Source of the DNA: an uncultured Phascolarctobacterium sp.
GTDB lineage: Bacteria; Bacillota; Negativicutes; Acidaminococcales; Acidaminococcaceae
Reading direction: 5' to 3'
Assembly: GCA_949295115.1 (NCBI GenBank)
Contig: CASFJU010000008.1
Location: 31,582 to 95,581, forward strand
DNA: 64,000 nt
In this document: positions 34,258 to 44,229 of the stretch, in pieces
How positions within the stretch are numbered: the stretch's first letter is position 1
Layout of the letters: the number at the start of each line of letters is the position of its first letter
Translations under genes and position numbers: made by a program
The notes under the pieces: model-generated
What the model saw: only the letters and a program-made list of their open reading frames with translations
Databases searched by the model: none
What the model was told of the DNA's origin: nothing

Positions 34258-37200
34258 GTGATAAATAATTCGAACAAACATCTTAAAACACATACAGTTT
34301 CTTCAGCAGAAGATACTGCTGCTGTTGTAACTTTAGAATTTTTCTTTAGATCAGATGGGCGAATAAATACTAACTTTTTTAGAAACGATAAATGGCCGAA
34401 TATTGATGGTACTTTTGAATTTGTTCCTAATCCGGAGATTTCCAGACAACCGTTACAAAACTTTTTTGTGCAAATAAAAGGGACTAATAATTATAGTGAA
34501 AATGATGGTATAATCAAATATTATTTAAAAGATTTAGCTTTTTTAGATTACATATGTTCTGATGTTACACTGGATCCCGGTATTTTATTTGTTATACTTT
34601 CTCCTGAAAAGAGAGGACAAGAAAGAATTTTTTGGAAGTATATTTCTGCAGATTTTCTTAACTCTGTTGATTTAAATAAGAAAAGTGCAACTATTAGTTT
34701 TTCTTTAGACGAGGAAATTTTAAATACAGAAGAAAGTATAAATAGTTTTTGCAAAAAGCTTGAAAAAATAGTAAATTATCATTCATTCATTAATAGACTG
34801 AGTTCAAAATCTTTCTCAAGAAGTGAAATAGACAGAATAATCGATGTATGTGATAAACAAATTGTTGAAAATATTGATATGATAGATACTATTAATTTGA
34901 CAAGAGAAGATGTTGCGCAGAGAATATTACCTCGTTTATATGATTTATGTCAATCTGCTCTTTTATTAAATTCATTGAAAATGGGAAGTAAAAATCCTAA
35001 TCTTCAGTTAGCTTGGGAGCAAGCTATGCTTAGTGTAGATACAAAGTATCTTGCAAGATTTTTAAAAGGTTTAAAATATCTTGATCATCGTATTCCGGAA
35101 GAAGGACAATCAGAAAGATTAATATTAAAATATTATAATTTTTTGTGGCAAATTAAAAAATTCTTTAAAAAAGAGTATGGTATATACATACTTTCAAATT
35201 TAGAAAAGATTCCGCTTGAAAAAGATGAGCTTGATTCAAAATATTATGAAGTAGTGGCAAATGCTATATCCTCTACAAATATTTATCACCAAAAATTGAG
35301 TAATTCGAGATTTTATATTACCAAAAAGGTTCCGTTTTTTGTTGAAAATGAAATGTATTATGAGGTTACGTTACAATTAGCTGATATTTATGCAACAAAA
35401 TATAATCGTATAACTGCTTATACTAAGGAAAATTTATCAACAAATTATTCTATACAGATTGGTTATATTGAAACTGATATTAATTTATGGGGAATAGAAT
35501 CAGAGATAAAAATTATTACAAATTGGAAAGTGTCTATTGCGCCAATTTGTTTAAATAAATTAGGAAAAATATTGAATATAAATATAAAATTATCGACGCA
35601 GTATAAAGAATATTCTGCATTGATGGAATTTTTAACTAGAACAGGATTGAATTTTCTTGAATTAATAGATTTTCAAGAACTTTCTTTTTCAAAAATTGTG
35701 GATTCCATTTATGAAAAAACATCAACATCGTATTTTAAAAATGTATTAAATAAACTTAATATATATTATTCTAAAAGTTCAAATAAATTTGGACGGAATA
35801 CTGTACGATATTTATTGTTAAAATTAAAAGAGGAACATTTAATAAATGTTATGCCGCGTACAGCCCTTCAAAAAAATCTTGTAGAAGATTTATATTTATC
35901 CAGTGCTTGTTATCCATTTGAAAAAAATCCATTTATTTCTAATTTACCACATGCTAATACGAGTTCAGAGAAAAATATTAAATCAATGATAGATGTTACT
36001 GGAGAAAATGATTTGAGAATTGTAAAACCGTATTTAAATATAAAAAAGAAAATTCAACAAACTGGCGAAATATTTTTTGAACTCAAGTCAATTGGAAGCA
36101 AAGAAGATGTACAAGCATATAACGATAAATTAGATGCTTGGGAAATTAAACAAGGATATCAGATTAATATAGAAAATGATATTGTTTCAATTGATTCGTA
36201 CGAAAAAAACACTATTAGTATTTTGAAAAATTTGATAAAGTTTTCACAAACAGGTAATAAAGGACAAAGAGAATTCAATCTGTCTTTTCTTAAAAATAAT
36301 AGTATTAATTTTGAAGATGAAATGAAAAAAAGAGCTCTTAGGAATGTATTTGTGGATTCCCATCTTATTTTGATTTATGGGGCAGCCGGGACAGGTAAAA
36401 CTACTCTTATTAATTATATTTCTAATTTGATGGCCGGAAAACGCAAGCTTTTTCTTACTAAAACGCATACAGCCAAACAGAATTTGAAAAGGCGTATTGA
36501 TAATCCGGGGGCTGATGCGGATTTTATTAGTATAGACAGTTTTGCTCATAAAGTTTCACTTCCAGATTATGATATTATTTTTGTGGATGAATGTAGCACT
36601 ATAGATAATCGCATAATGTGCGAATTTTTTAAAAAAATTAATCCGGAAACTTTTTTAGTATTGGCGGGAGATATCCATCAAATAGGTTCTATAGATTTTG
36701 GGAATTGGTTTTTTTATGCTAAAGATATCATAAATAAAAAAGGCGCAAATGTTGAATTGCTGAATACATGGAGAACACAGGAACAGAGTCTAATTAGTTT
36801 GTGGGATGAAGTACGCAAAAAAGAAAGTTTGATTACTGAGAAACTTGCCATAGATGGACCATTTTCAGATAATATAGGAGAAAATATTTTTAAAAAAGAA
36901 GAAAATGATGAAATTATATTGTGTCTTAATTATGATGGTAAATTTGGGCTTAATAATATGAATCGTTACTTTCAAAATAGCAATAATAATAAAAAAGCTG
37001 TCTATTGGCAAGAATGGAAATATAAAGTAGGTGATTTAATATTATTTAATGAATCACAGCGATTTTCTATTTTATATAATAATTTGAAAGGAAAAATTGT
37101 AGATATTGATAAATCAAACGAGAAAATAACTTTTACGATTGATGTTGCTACTAATTTAACAGAAAGTGATTGCAATAAAGAAGGATTAGAATTTATTGCA

Positions 37201-37557
37201 GCAAAAGAAGGAACTACAACAATAAGATTTGCAGTTTTTGCATATGATAATATAATCGATGAAGAAAAAGAGGAACTTCGTATGCTGTCTGTAATCCCAT
37301 TTCAATCAGCCTATGCTGTTTCAATTCACAAAGCTCAAGGTTTAGAATATGATTCTGTAAAAGTTATAATACCAAAAAGTAGTTCTGAAAAAATAACACA
37401 TGGGATTTTTTATACTGCAATTACCAGAGCTAAGAAAAAACTAAAAATATATTGGAGTTCTGAAGTAATGAATGAAGTTATTAATAGTTTTATTGAAGAA
37501 GAGCCTTCGCGAAGAAGTTTTGACATTATTTATCATAAGCTTTTTAGCACAAATTAA
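34258..37557 (+). CDS. DUF4365-type nuclease fused to superfamily 1 helicase; probable defence protein
   Basis: 1099 residues, AT-rich; GTG start behind AAGGAGA at seven bases. Residues about 20-150 match a DUF4365-like endonuclease fold: Asp50 (NIDG), Glu54 and QIK at 72-74 fit a PD-(D/E)xK site. Residues 150-690 show no family I know. The C-terminal part is an SF1 helicase: Walker A GAAGTGKT at 708-715, Walker B FVDE at about 775-778, GD.HQIGSIDFGNW motif III-like, and the final AYAVSIHKAQGLEYDSVKVI and YTAITRAKKKLKIYW of the UvrD/RecD-like C-terminal motifs. A single protein combining nuclease and helicase recalls the Nhi type of antiphage enzyme. No toxin-antitoxin partner is visible. Confidence 0.7.
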   Translation: MINNSNKHLKTHTVSSAEDTAAVVTLEFFFRSDGRINTNFFRNDKWPNIDGTFEFVPNPEISRQPLQNFFVQIKGTNNYSENDGIIKYYLKDLAFLDYICSDVTLDPGILFVILSPEKRGQERIFWKYISADFLNSVDLNKKSATISFSLDEEILNTEESINSFCKKLEKIVNYHSFINRLSSKSFSRSEIDRIIDVCDKQIVENIDMIDTINLTREDVAQRILPRLYDLCQSALLLNSLKMGSKNPNLQLAWEQAMLSVDTKYLARFLKGLKYLDHRIPEEGQSERLILKYYNFLWQIKKFFKKEYGIYILSNLEKIPLEKDELDSKYYEVVANAISSTNIYHQKLSNSRFYITKKVPFFVENEMYYEVTLQLADIYATKYNRITAYTKENLSTNYSIQIGYIETDINLWGIESEIKIITNWKVSIAPICLNKLGKILNINIKLSTQYKEYSALMEFLTRTGLNFLELIDFQELSFSKIVDSIYEKTSTSYFKNVLNKLNIYYSKSSNKFGRNTVRYLLLKLKEEHLINVMPRTALQKNLVEDLYLSSACYPFEKNPFISNLPHANTSSEKNIKSMIDVTGENDLRIVKPYLNIKKKIQQTGEIFFELKSIGSKEDVQAYNDKLDAWEIKQGYQINIENDIVSIDSYEKNTISILKNLIKFSQTGNKGQREFNLSFLKNNSINFEDEMKKRALRNVFVDSHLILIYGAAGTGKTTLINYISNLMAGKRKLFLTKTHTAKQNLKRRIDNPGADADFISIDSFAHKVSLPDYDIIFVDECSTIDNRIMCEFFKKINPETFLVLAGDIHQIGSIDFGNWFFYAKDIINKKGANVELLNTWRTQEQSLISLWDEVRKKESLITEKLAIDGPFSDNIGENIFKKEENDEIILCLNYDGKFGLNNMNRYFQNSNNNKKAVYWQEWKYKVGDLILFNESQRFSILYNNLKGKIVDIDKSNEKITFTIDVATNLTESDCNKEGLEFIAAKEGTTTIRFAVFAYDNIIDEEKEELRMLSVIPFQSAYAVSIHKAQGLEYDSVKVIIPKSSSEKITHGIFYTAITRAKKKLKIYWSSEVMNEVINSFIEEEPSRRSFDIIYHKLFSTN

Positions 37558-37657
37558 AAATATTATAGAAAACAAAAAATGTTTGATGTATGCCCTCTTT
37601 AGTTTACAATGATAAGGAGAGTAATTTTATAGATGACATTATATTAACAATAAAAAT

Positions 37658-37700
37658 AAAGTGGAGGCTTTAGTAAAATACAGAAAAGCCTCCATTTATT
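37658..37700. terminator. bidirectional terminator
   Basis: TGGAGGCTTT (37662-37671) pairs with AAAGCCTCCA (37685-37694), 13-base loop, A-rich before and TTTATT after; lies between the helicase gene and the converging sulfatase-family gene. Confidence 0.75.
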
Positions 37701-37745
37701 AGTTCTGAATTATTAAATTAATGTGTTTGTTTTTAGAGATATTAA

Positions 37746-39527
37746 TTAGCTATTTTTATCGTCTGTAATAGATTTATTCCCGAGATCTGTTCTTAACATG
37801 TCTTTGGTATATTTATATTTAGCCGATGCCAGGCTATTAGCTTCATCATAATGGTTAGATTTGATATTAAAGATTCCACAAATTAATTCATAAATTAAAT
37901 CATTTGTAAAATATTTTTTAACATTATTTTTCAGTGTATTATATGTAATTGGATATTTTGAGATGTATTCATCAGATAAATATACAAATAATGGTATACG
38001 TACAGTTGCAAATCCGTCGAAATTAGAAGAACGGCGTTTATCTGGTATGGTTGCGTGGTCTGAAAAATAAATCATAGCTTGCATATTTAAATGTTCTTTA
38101 CCATATTTCCAAATGTTTTCTAAAACATGATCTGTATAAGCAATGGAATTAATGTAATTGGCAATTAAATCATACTTATCTGGGGTGCTCCATTTTGTAA
38201 AATTCTTCGGATAACGGTTTAAAAAGTTAAAATGATTTCCCATTAAATGTAATACTATAAAGTTGTTTTTTGCTTGGTTAACTTCTTTAAGATAATCAAT
38301 TAATGTTTCATCGTACTGCACTTTATTAAGATTTTGTTTAGTCCATTTTGCTGTATCTGCGGTTTCTGCTATAAGTGTTACTGCAGTGCTGGTGCCGCCC
38401 AAATTGCCCTGATTGCTATACCAATATGTAATATAACCTGCTTTGCGTGCTATATCAATTATAGAACATGATTCATAGAATTTTTTATTGTTATATTGGT
38501 TTGCTTCTGTTAAAGCACGTTCTAATGTTGGTACTGTTTGATGATGACAAGAGTATGCATTAGAAAATAATAAAAAATTATTATTTTCTTTTTGTTTTTT
38601 TAACCAAGGGGTAGTGTTCTTATCATAATTTGAAAAAGCACTCATATAATCTCTGGATTCAGATTCGCCTATAACCATAATTATTGTGGATGGATTATTA
38701 TAACTTGGATGAGAAGGAACAACTTGTAAATCTTTAAGACGCTGTTGTAAGTTTTGAGTATAAGTTAAAGTCTCCGCCAAGTAATATCTAATATCTATCA
38801 ATAAATTAATAATCCCGGTTCGTGAAAATACACTTCTGCTATTTGGTTTCCATAGATAAATGGTAAGAAAAGCTGCAATTGCTATAATAAGGTAAAGATA
38901 ATAATTGTTAGCGAACTGTATTTTAAAAGGGCTATTTAATTTAATTATAGTATATATAAAAATTAATAGAAGAATGGGTAAAAAGTATTGAATTAATTTA
39001 GGTAAAGATTTATAGAATTCAATACTTTCGTTGCAATCGGTTTGCAGCAAAGCAGATAAGGCATTTTCATTTATGCAAGTTTTAAAAATATAAAAGTAAA
39101 TCCATTGTAGAATTAGGATTAAGGATATAGCAAATTCGAGAATAGAAATTAATAACATGAAAGTATCTGGTATAATATTAAAATATTGTACTATAATTTT
39201 GAGTGAGGTTAACCAGCTTATGATATATAAACCAAAAACAATATCCAAATGAAAACCGAAGTCGAAAGAGTTTTTATGATAAGTGATATAATAAAAAATT
39301 GGATAGGTTATAATCCACATAATACCGATAATAAAACTAATTAAAAATTGTGATGAGAGTAAAGAGAGTGACGCTAACGACCATGGTAAAACAGCTAATA
39401 TTGCACATGGTAAAAAACGTCTAAGCTGTAGATATTCTGCTTTGCGGCTAAGGCCATGAGAAATATTAATATAAAACAAATAAGATAAAAAATATATAGC
39501 TATTGAAAAAAACATATAATTATTCAT
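37746..39527 (-). CDS. phosphoethanolamine transferase (EptA/CptA-like sulfatase family)
   Basis: 593 residues from ATG 39527, which follows AAGGAG; the longer frame starts inside the ribosome site region. About six to seven N-terminal membrane helices (1-230) precede a periplasmic alkaline-phosphatase-like domain. Catalytic features: VIGESESRDYMSAF (metal and nucleophile region, near 282), the NAYSCHHQTVPTLERAL stretch with Thr in the nucleophile neighbourhood, LHLMGNHFNFLNRYP near 435 and YFSDHAT near 495. Such proteins move phosphoethanolamine from phosphatidylethanolamine to lipid A or core heptose and lower binding of cationic peptides. It is on the opposite strand from most of the locus. 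Confidence 0.85.
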   Translation of the reverse strand: MNNYMFFSIAIYFLSYLFYINISHGLSRKAEYLQLRRFLPCAILAVLPWSLASLSLLSSQFLISFIIGIMWIITYPIFYYITYHKNSFDFGFHLDIVFGLYIISWLTSLKIIVQYFNIIPDTFMLLISILEFAISLILILQWIYFYIFKTCINENALSALLQTDCNESIEFYKSLPKLIQYFLPILLLIFIYTIIKLNSPFKIQFANNYYLYLIIAIAAFLTIYLWKPNSRSVFSRTGIINLLIDIRYYLAETLTYTQNLQQRLKDLQVVPSHPSYNNPSTIIMVIGESESRDYMSAFSNYDKNTTPWLKKQKENNNFLLFSNAYSCHHQTVPTLERALTEANQYNNKKFYESCSIIDIARKAGYITYWYSNQGNLGGTSTAVTLIAETADTAKWTKQNLNKVQYDETLIDYLKEVNQAKNNFIVLHLMGNHFNFLNRYPKNFTKWSTPDKYDLIANYINSIAYTDHVLENIWKYGKEHLNMQAMIYFSDHATIPDKRRSSNFDGFATVRIPLFVYLSDEYISKYPITYNTLKNNVKKYFTNDLIYELICGIFNIKSNHYDEANSLASAKYKYTKDMLRTDLGNKSITDDKNS

Positions 39528-39706
39528 GGCTTTCTCCTTTGCAAATTTGTTTGCCATTCTAATTAAACATTATAGACTTTAATTAGCGTTTTGTAAATTA
39601 ACAGAAAAGGTAATAATAAGTGAAGAATTAATAATTAGTTTTCAATTCAGTAAAAATTTGGTATAATAAAATATATCTATTAAATATATTACGAGGAATT
39701 ATTATA

Positions 39707-40861
39707 ATGATAATGAAAATAATTCACATCGCTTCTCATAAAGGAAATATTGGAGATATTTTTAATCATGCTGGGTTTTATCAATATTTAGATAAAATAT
39801 TGGATAAAAAATATAGCATTGAAAAAGTAGAATTACGCGATTTCTATTATTCTGCTAAAAATAAAAAGAACTTTGATAAAGTATTTGCTGATTATATAAA
39901 TACTTTTGATTTGTGCATTATAGGTGGCGGTGGCTTTTTTGATGCACAATGGGAAAATAGTCAAACGGGAACTACACTTGATTTTACTACGGATTTTATA
40001 GACTCTGTAAAAATTCCTATTATCATAAATGCAATGGGATATCACGAGTATCCTGACAGAACAAATGAGATTATATGTCAAAAATTTAATAAATTTTTAA
40101 ATAAAATTATTGATAAAAGAAATTGGCTGCTTTCAGTACGCAATGATGGGTCTTATGAAAGAATTAAGAAACGATATAAAAATGTGAATATGGATAAAAT
40201 TTTAAAAGTGCCTGACAGTGCTTTTTTTACAATAATTCCACCCCCCCGATTCTTTAATCCTTTACAAAGAGAAGATGGCGTTATTGGTATATGTGTTACT
40301 AATGATTTGTTTAGTAATTTTTATAATGGTGAGCTTACAACAATAGATTTTAATATAATTATAGCCAAATTTATTAATCAGCAAGGATTAAAGAAACATA
40401 AAATTATATTTTTCCCACATACACCAGATGATATAAACACAATCAATGAAGTATTACAATATGTAGACGGTTATACAAGACGAAATCAAATTATAATAGC
40501 TCCATTTGAAGCTATAGATATAGAAGGTGTTTATTGTTTATCTGAATATTACAGGAGATGTGATTGTATAGTTGGTATGCGTTTTCATTCAATTATAATG
40601 GGTATTAATTTAAATATTCCTACAATTGCATTGGCAGGCCATCAGCAGATAGAGGCGCTTTTTTCAGAATTGAATTTGAGTGATTTTTGTATAAAAGTAA
40701 ATAAAAGTGATATAGATGAAAAATTAAATGTAATGGTAGGGAAGTTCTTAAATGATAAATTTATGGAGAAAAGATATGATTCGGTTTATAGAAAATTGAA
40801 TGCTGAAAAATTACTTTATTTAGAAAATTTAAAAGATTTTATAGATAATTGTTTGCATTAA
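39707..40861 (+). CDS. polysaccharide pyruvyl transferase family protein
   Basis: 384 residues. HKGNIGDIFNHAGFYQYL near 10-27, CIIGGGGFFDAQ near 71, and DCIVGMRFHSIIMGINLNIPTIAL near 288-311 with the MRFH motif match the PS_pyruv_trans family (CsaB/WcaK-like), which add pyruvate ketals or act as other sugar-modifying transferases. Start ATG 39707 lies nine bases after GAGGA; a second ATG is at 39713. It opens the operon that continues into the nonulosonate genes 14 bases later, so it probably modifies the same glycan. Confidence 0.78.
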   Translation: MIMKIIHIASHKGNIGDIFNHAGFYQYLDKILDKKYSIEKVELRDFYYSAKNKKNFDKVFADYINTFDLCIIGGGGFFDAQWENSQTGTTLDFTTDFIDSVKIPIIINAMGYHEYPDRTNEIICQKFNKFLNKIIDKRNWLLSVRNDGSYERIKKRYKNVNMDKILKVPDSAFFTIIPPPRFFNPLQREDGVIGICVTNDLFSNFYNGELTTIDFNIIIAKFINQQGLKKHKIIFFPHTPDDINTINEVLQYVDGYTRRNQIIIAPFEAIDIEGVYCLSEYYRRCDCIVGMRFHSIIMGINLNIPTIALAGHQQIEALFSELNLSDFCIKVNKSDIDEKLNVMVGKFLNDKFMEKRYDSVYRKLNAEKLLYLENLKDFIDNCLH

Positions 40862-40874
40862 GGAGGATATAATA

Positions 40875-42005
40875 ATGAAATTTTGCAAAAATTGTTTAAT
40901 GCCTGATACGAGACCGGGAATAACATTTAATAAAGATGGCATTTGTATTGCTTGCCAAAATAATGCCAAAAAGGAAAATGTTGATTGGAGTTCTCGTTTT
41001 GATGAATTAAAAGTTCTTTGTGATAAATATCGTAGAAAAGAAGAAGGTCAATATGATTGTATAATTGCTGTTTCAGGCGGAAAGGATTCACATTATCAAG
41101 TTTATGTTATGAAAGAACTAATGAATATGAATCCCCTGCTTATAACTGTTGAAGATTATTTTACTATGACTGAAGCAGGAAAACATAATCAGCAAAATAT
41201 AACGGAAGCTTTTGGTTGTAATTTAATTGCATTCAAGCCAAATAGAAGAGCCGGTAAAATTATTTCAAGATATATGTTTGAAAAATATGGGAGACCGCTA
41301 TGGTATGTAGATAGACTATTGTACACTGTACCGTTATATTATGCGGCGGCTTTAAATATACCATTGCTTGTTTATGGAGAAAATGTATCTTATGAATATG
41401 GGGGGGTTAATGACAAAGAAACTTATTCCGCGAGGGAGCAAGTTTTCAACGGCGTTGCACCGGATATTTCTCTTGATGAGCTTGTTACGGCTGGTATTAG
41501 CAGAGATGAGCTAGCGTATCTTGAGGCTCCGTCTCGAGGATTGCTCAATAAATTAGAGCCAATTTATTTGAGTTATTTTGTAAAATGGAACGCAATAAAA
41601 AATTATGAAATAGCTAAAAGATTTGGTTTTAAAGATTTGACTCACGAGTGGGATAGAACGAATCATATAGAGAATTTTAATCAAATTGATAGTTATGGTT
41701 ATTTGCTTAATGCATGGATGAAATATCCTAAATATGGTCACGCTTATGCAACAGACTATGCTTCAAGATGGATAAGATATGGTGTTTTGAGTAGAGAAGA
41801 TGGATTAAAACTGGTTGAAGAACGTGACCATTCTTTAGATCCTAAAATTATAGATGATTTTTGTCAGTTTACTGGGATGTCAGTAAATGAATTTTATAAT
41901 GCATTAGATAAATTATATAACAAAGATTTATTTGAAAAGAATGAATTTGAACAATGGCGTTTAAGAAAAGAGTTTATTGATGAGAGGCGTAACCCTAAGT
42001 GGTAA
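40875..42005 (+). CDS. N-acetyl sugar amidotransferase (WbpG/PseA-like)
   Basis: 376 residues. N-terminal CKNCLMPDTRPG and CIACQ give four cysteines that probably bind zinc (residues 4-27). The PP-loop AVSGGKDSHYQ near 66-76 activates a sugar amide or carboxyl by adenylation. The family adds an amidino group, for example in PseA (acetamidino-pseudaminic acid), PtmG (legionaminic acid derivative) and WbpG. Its partner HisH/HisF-like glutaminase subunits (WbpH-type) are not visible here. Directly upstream of neuB, so its product is probably part of a nonulosonic acid pathway. Confidence 0.85.
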   Translation: MKFCKNCLMPDTRPGITFNKDGICIACQNNAKKENVDWSSRFDELKVLCDKYRRKEEGQYDCIIAVSGGKDSHYQVYVMKELMNMNPLLITVEDYFTMTEAGKHNQQNITEAFGCNLIAFKPNRRAGKIISRYMFEKYGRPLWYVDRLLYTVPLYYAAALNIPLLVYGENVSYEYGGVNDKETYSAREQVFNGVAPDISLDELVTAGISRDELAYLEAPSRGLLNKLEPIYLSYFVKWNAIKNYEIAKRFGFKDLTHEWDRTNHIENFNQIDSYGYLLNAWMKYPKYGHAYATDYASRWIRYGVLSREDGLKLVEERDHSLDPKIIDDFCQFTGMSVNEFYNALDKLYNKDLFEKNEFEQWRLRKEFIDERRNPKW

Positions 42006-42016
42006 GAGGTAAAAAA

Positions 42017-43060
42017 ATGAGATCAAAATTTTCAATAGGCGATATTGTTATCGGCAAAAATGAAGAGCCTTTAGTAATACCGGAAATGGGAATTAACCAT
42101 GAAGGAAGTTTAGAAGTTGCGAAGTTAATTGTAGATGCAGCTTATCGTTCCGGGGCTAGAATTATTAAGCACCAAACTCATGTTGTTGAAGATGAAATGA
42201 GCCATGCAGCTAAAAATGTTATTCCTGGAAACAGTGATGTATCTATTTATGATGTTATGGAACGTTGCGCGCTTTCGGAAGATGAAGAATATGATTTGAT
42301 GAAATATGTAGAATCTAAAGGGATGGTATTTTTAAGTACGCCTTTTTCACGCGCAGCGGCTGACAGATTGGAGAAATTTGGCGTATTGGCTTATAAAATT
42401 GGTTCGGGCGAATTAAATAACTATCCGCTTATAGAACATATAGCTGCCTTTGGTAAACCAATGATACTTTCTACCGGTATGAATGATATTAATCACATTC
42501 AAAAAGCAGTAAATATTTTAGAAAAATATAATGTGCCGTTTGCATTGATGCATACAACTAATTTATATCCAACACCGCCTGAATTAGTGCGGTTAGGAGC
42601 TATGCAGCAAATGATGGAAACTTTTCCGGAAATTCCGATTGGATTATCAGACCATACTATAGATAATACAGCTTGCATTGCAGCAATGGCATTGGGCGCT
42701 AATTTAGTAGAAAGACATTTTATTGATGATAGAAAACGTCCCGGTCCTGATGTAATTTGTTCAATGAATGAAAGTGAATTAAAGGAATTAGTAACGGCTG
42801 CTAAAAACATTAGGAAAATGTTTGGCGGGAAAAAAGAAGCTGCAAAAGAAGAACAAGTAACGATTGATTTTGCCTTTGCTACAGTAGTAACTATTAAGAA
42901 TATTAAAGCCGGTGAAATCTTTACAAAAGAAAATTTGTGGGTAAAACGTCCGGGTACTGGCGAAATATTAGCAGAAGAATATAAAGATATTTTAGGCAAA
43001 AAAGCAGTTTGCGATATAGATACTGACACGCAATTAACACGGGATATGATTAGTAAATAG
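42017..43060 (+). CDS. neuB: N-acylneuraminate/nonulosonate synthase
   Basis: 347 residues; ATG 42017 lies in a TAAGAGGTAAAAAA context after the amidotransferase stop. IPEMGINHEGSLEVAKLIVDAA near 22-44, GSGELNNYPLIEHIA near 130, LMHTTNLYPTP near 176 and GLSDHT near 205 are NeuB signatures. The C-terminal part (about 285-347) is the SAF domain (KAGEIFTKENLWVKRPG). Condenses an N-acyl hexosamine with phosphoenolpyruvate to a nine-carbon keto acid. LegI and PseI are close relatives, so neuraminate is not certain. Confidence 0.92.
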   Translation: MRSKFSIGDIVIGKNEEPLVIPEMGINHEGSLEVAKLIVDAAYRSGARIIKHQTHVVEDEMSHAAKNVIPGNSDVSIYDVMERCALSEDEEYDLMKYVESKGMVFLSTPFSRAAADRLEKFGVLAYKIGSGELNNYPLIEHIAAFGKPMILSTGMNDINHIQKAVNILEKYNVPFALMHTTNLYPTPPELVRLGAMQQMMETFPEIPIGLSDHTIDNTACIAAMALGANLVERHFIDDRKRPGPDVICSMNESELKELVTAAKNIRKMFGGKKEAAKEEQVTIDFAFATVVTIKNIKAGEIFTKENLWVKRPGTGEILAEEYKDILGKKAVCDIDTDTQLTRDMISK

Positions 43061-43072
43061 CAGGGAAAAGCT

Positions 43073-44215
43073 ATGAAAAAGAATAAAAAACGTATAGTTT
43101 TTATAACCGGTACGCGGGCTGATTACGGTAAAATTAAACCATTGATAAAAGCTTTGAATAATAATCCTAAATTTGAAGTATTTGTTTTTGTTTGTGGTAT
43201 GCATTTGCTGGAAAAGTTTGGCAGTACCTATGAAGAAGTCTTAAAAGATAATTATAAAAATACATATGTAGCTTATGGGCTTTTGCCAACACATAATACG
43301 AGTACGAATCTCGGAAATACAATTATTCATCTATCTGGTTATGTAGAAAATATAAAACCTGAAATGATAATAGTACATGGCGATAGAATAGAAGCATTAG
43401 CCGGAGCTGTTGTGGGAGCATTGCATAATATACTTGTTGGACATATTGAAGGTGGAGAGATTTCAGGAACCATAGATGAATCAATAAGACACGCTGTTTC
43501 TAAATTTGCGCACTTACATTTTGTATGTAATAACGACGCGAAAGACAGGTTAAAACAATTAGGTGAAGATGAAAAACAAATTTATGTTATTGGTTCGCCT
43601 GATATTGATATAATGCTTAGTTCAAATTTGCCTGCCCTTGATTGCGTAAAAGCTCATTATAACATTCCTTATGATAAGTATGCTATTTTAATGTACCATC
43701 CTGTTACTACGGAATATGACAAGTTGGGTATAAATATAAAAACTGTTGTAGATTCTATTATAGCAAGCAAGCAAAATTATGTTGTTGTATATCCAAATAA
43801 TGATTTAGGATTTGAAATAATACTTAATGAATATCAGCGTTTTAATAATATTGATAGATTTAAGATATTTCCTTCTTTAAGATTTGAATATTTTTTAACG
43901 TTATTAAAAAATGCTGAATTTATTATAGGCAATTCAAGTGCTGGGATACGCGAGGCCGGTATTTACGGTATACCTGCAATTGATGTTGGCACACGCCAAT
44001 CAGGAAGGTACAACTTGAAAACATCAAAAAATATACAGCATGTGCCCGAAGATTTTAAAAGTATTTTAGAGGCTATTGATAAAGTAAACCAATATAAAAC
44101 AACAGAATATTTATTCGGACAAGGAAATAGTACCGAACAATTTTTAAATATTATGGAAAATATTGATTTTAAAAATATCCGTATGCAAAAGAAATTTGTA
44201 GATTTTAGAATGTAG
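43073..44215 (+). CDS. neuC: UDP-sugar 2-epimerase, hydrolysing (NeuC/LegG type)
   Basis: 380 residues. ITGTRADYGKIKPLI near 9-23, VHGDRIEALAGAVVGA near 103, HIEGGEISGTIDESIRHAVSKFAH near 124-147 (shown in part) and GNSSAGIREAG near 289 are NeuC family motifs. It hydrolyses UDP-GlcNAc (or UDP-diacetylbacillosamine for LegG) to free ManNAc-type sugar, the substrate of the synthase. The twelve-base spacing from neuB and common strand make an operon. Confidence 0.9.
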   Translation: MKKNKKRIVFITGTRADYGKIKPLIKALNNNPKFEVFVFVCGMHLLEKFGSTYEEVLKDNYKNTYVAYGLLPTHNTSTNLGNTIIHLSGYVENIKPEMIIVHGDRIEALAGAVVGALHNILVGHIEGGEISGTIDESIRHAVSKFAHLHFVCNNDAKDRLKQLGEDEKQIYVIGSPDIDIMLSSNLPALDCVKAHYNIPYDKYAILMYHPVTTEYDKLGINIKTVVDSIIASKQNYVVVYPNNDLGFEIILNEYQRFNNIDRFKIFPSLRFEYFLTLLKNAEFIIGNSSAGIREAGIYGIPAIDVGTRQSGRYNLKTSKNIQHVPEDFKSILEAIDKVNQYKTTEYLFGQGNSTEQFLNIMENIDFKNIRMQKKFVDFRM

Positions 44216-44229
44216 GTAAAGGTGAGTTT

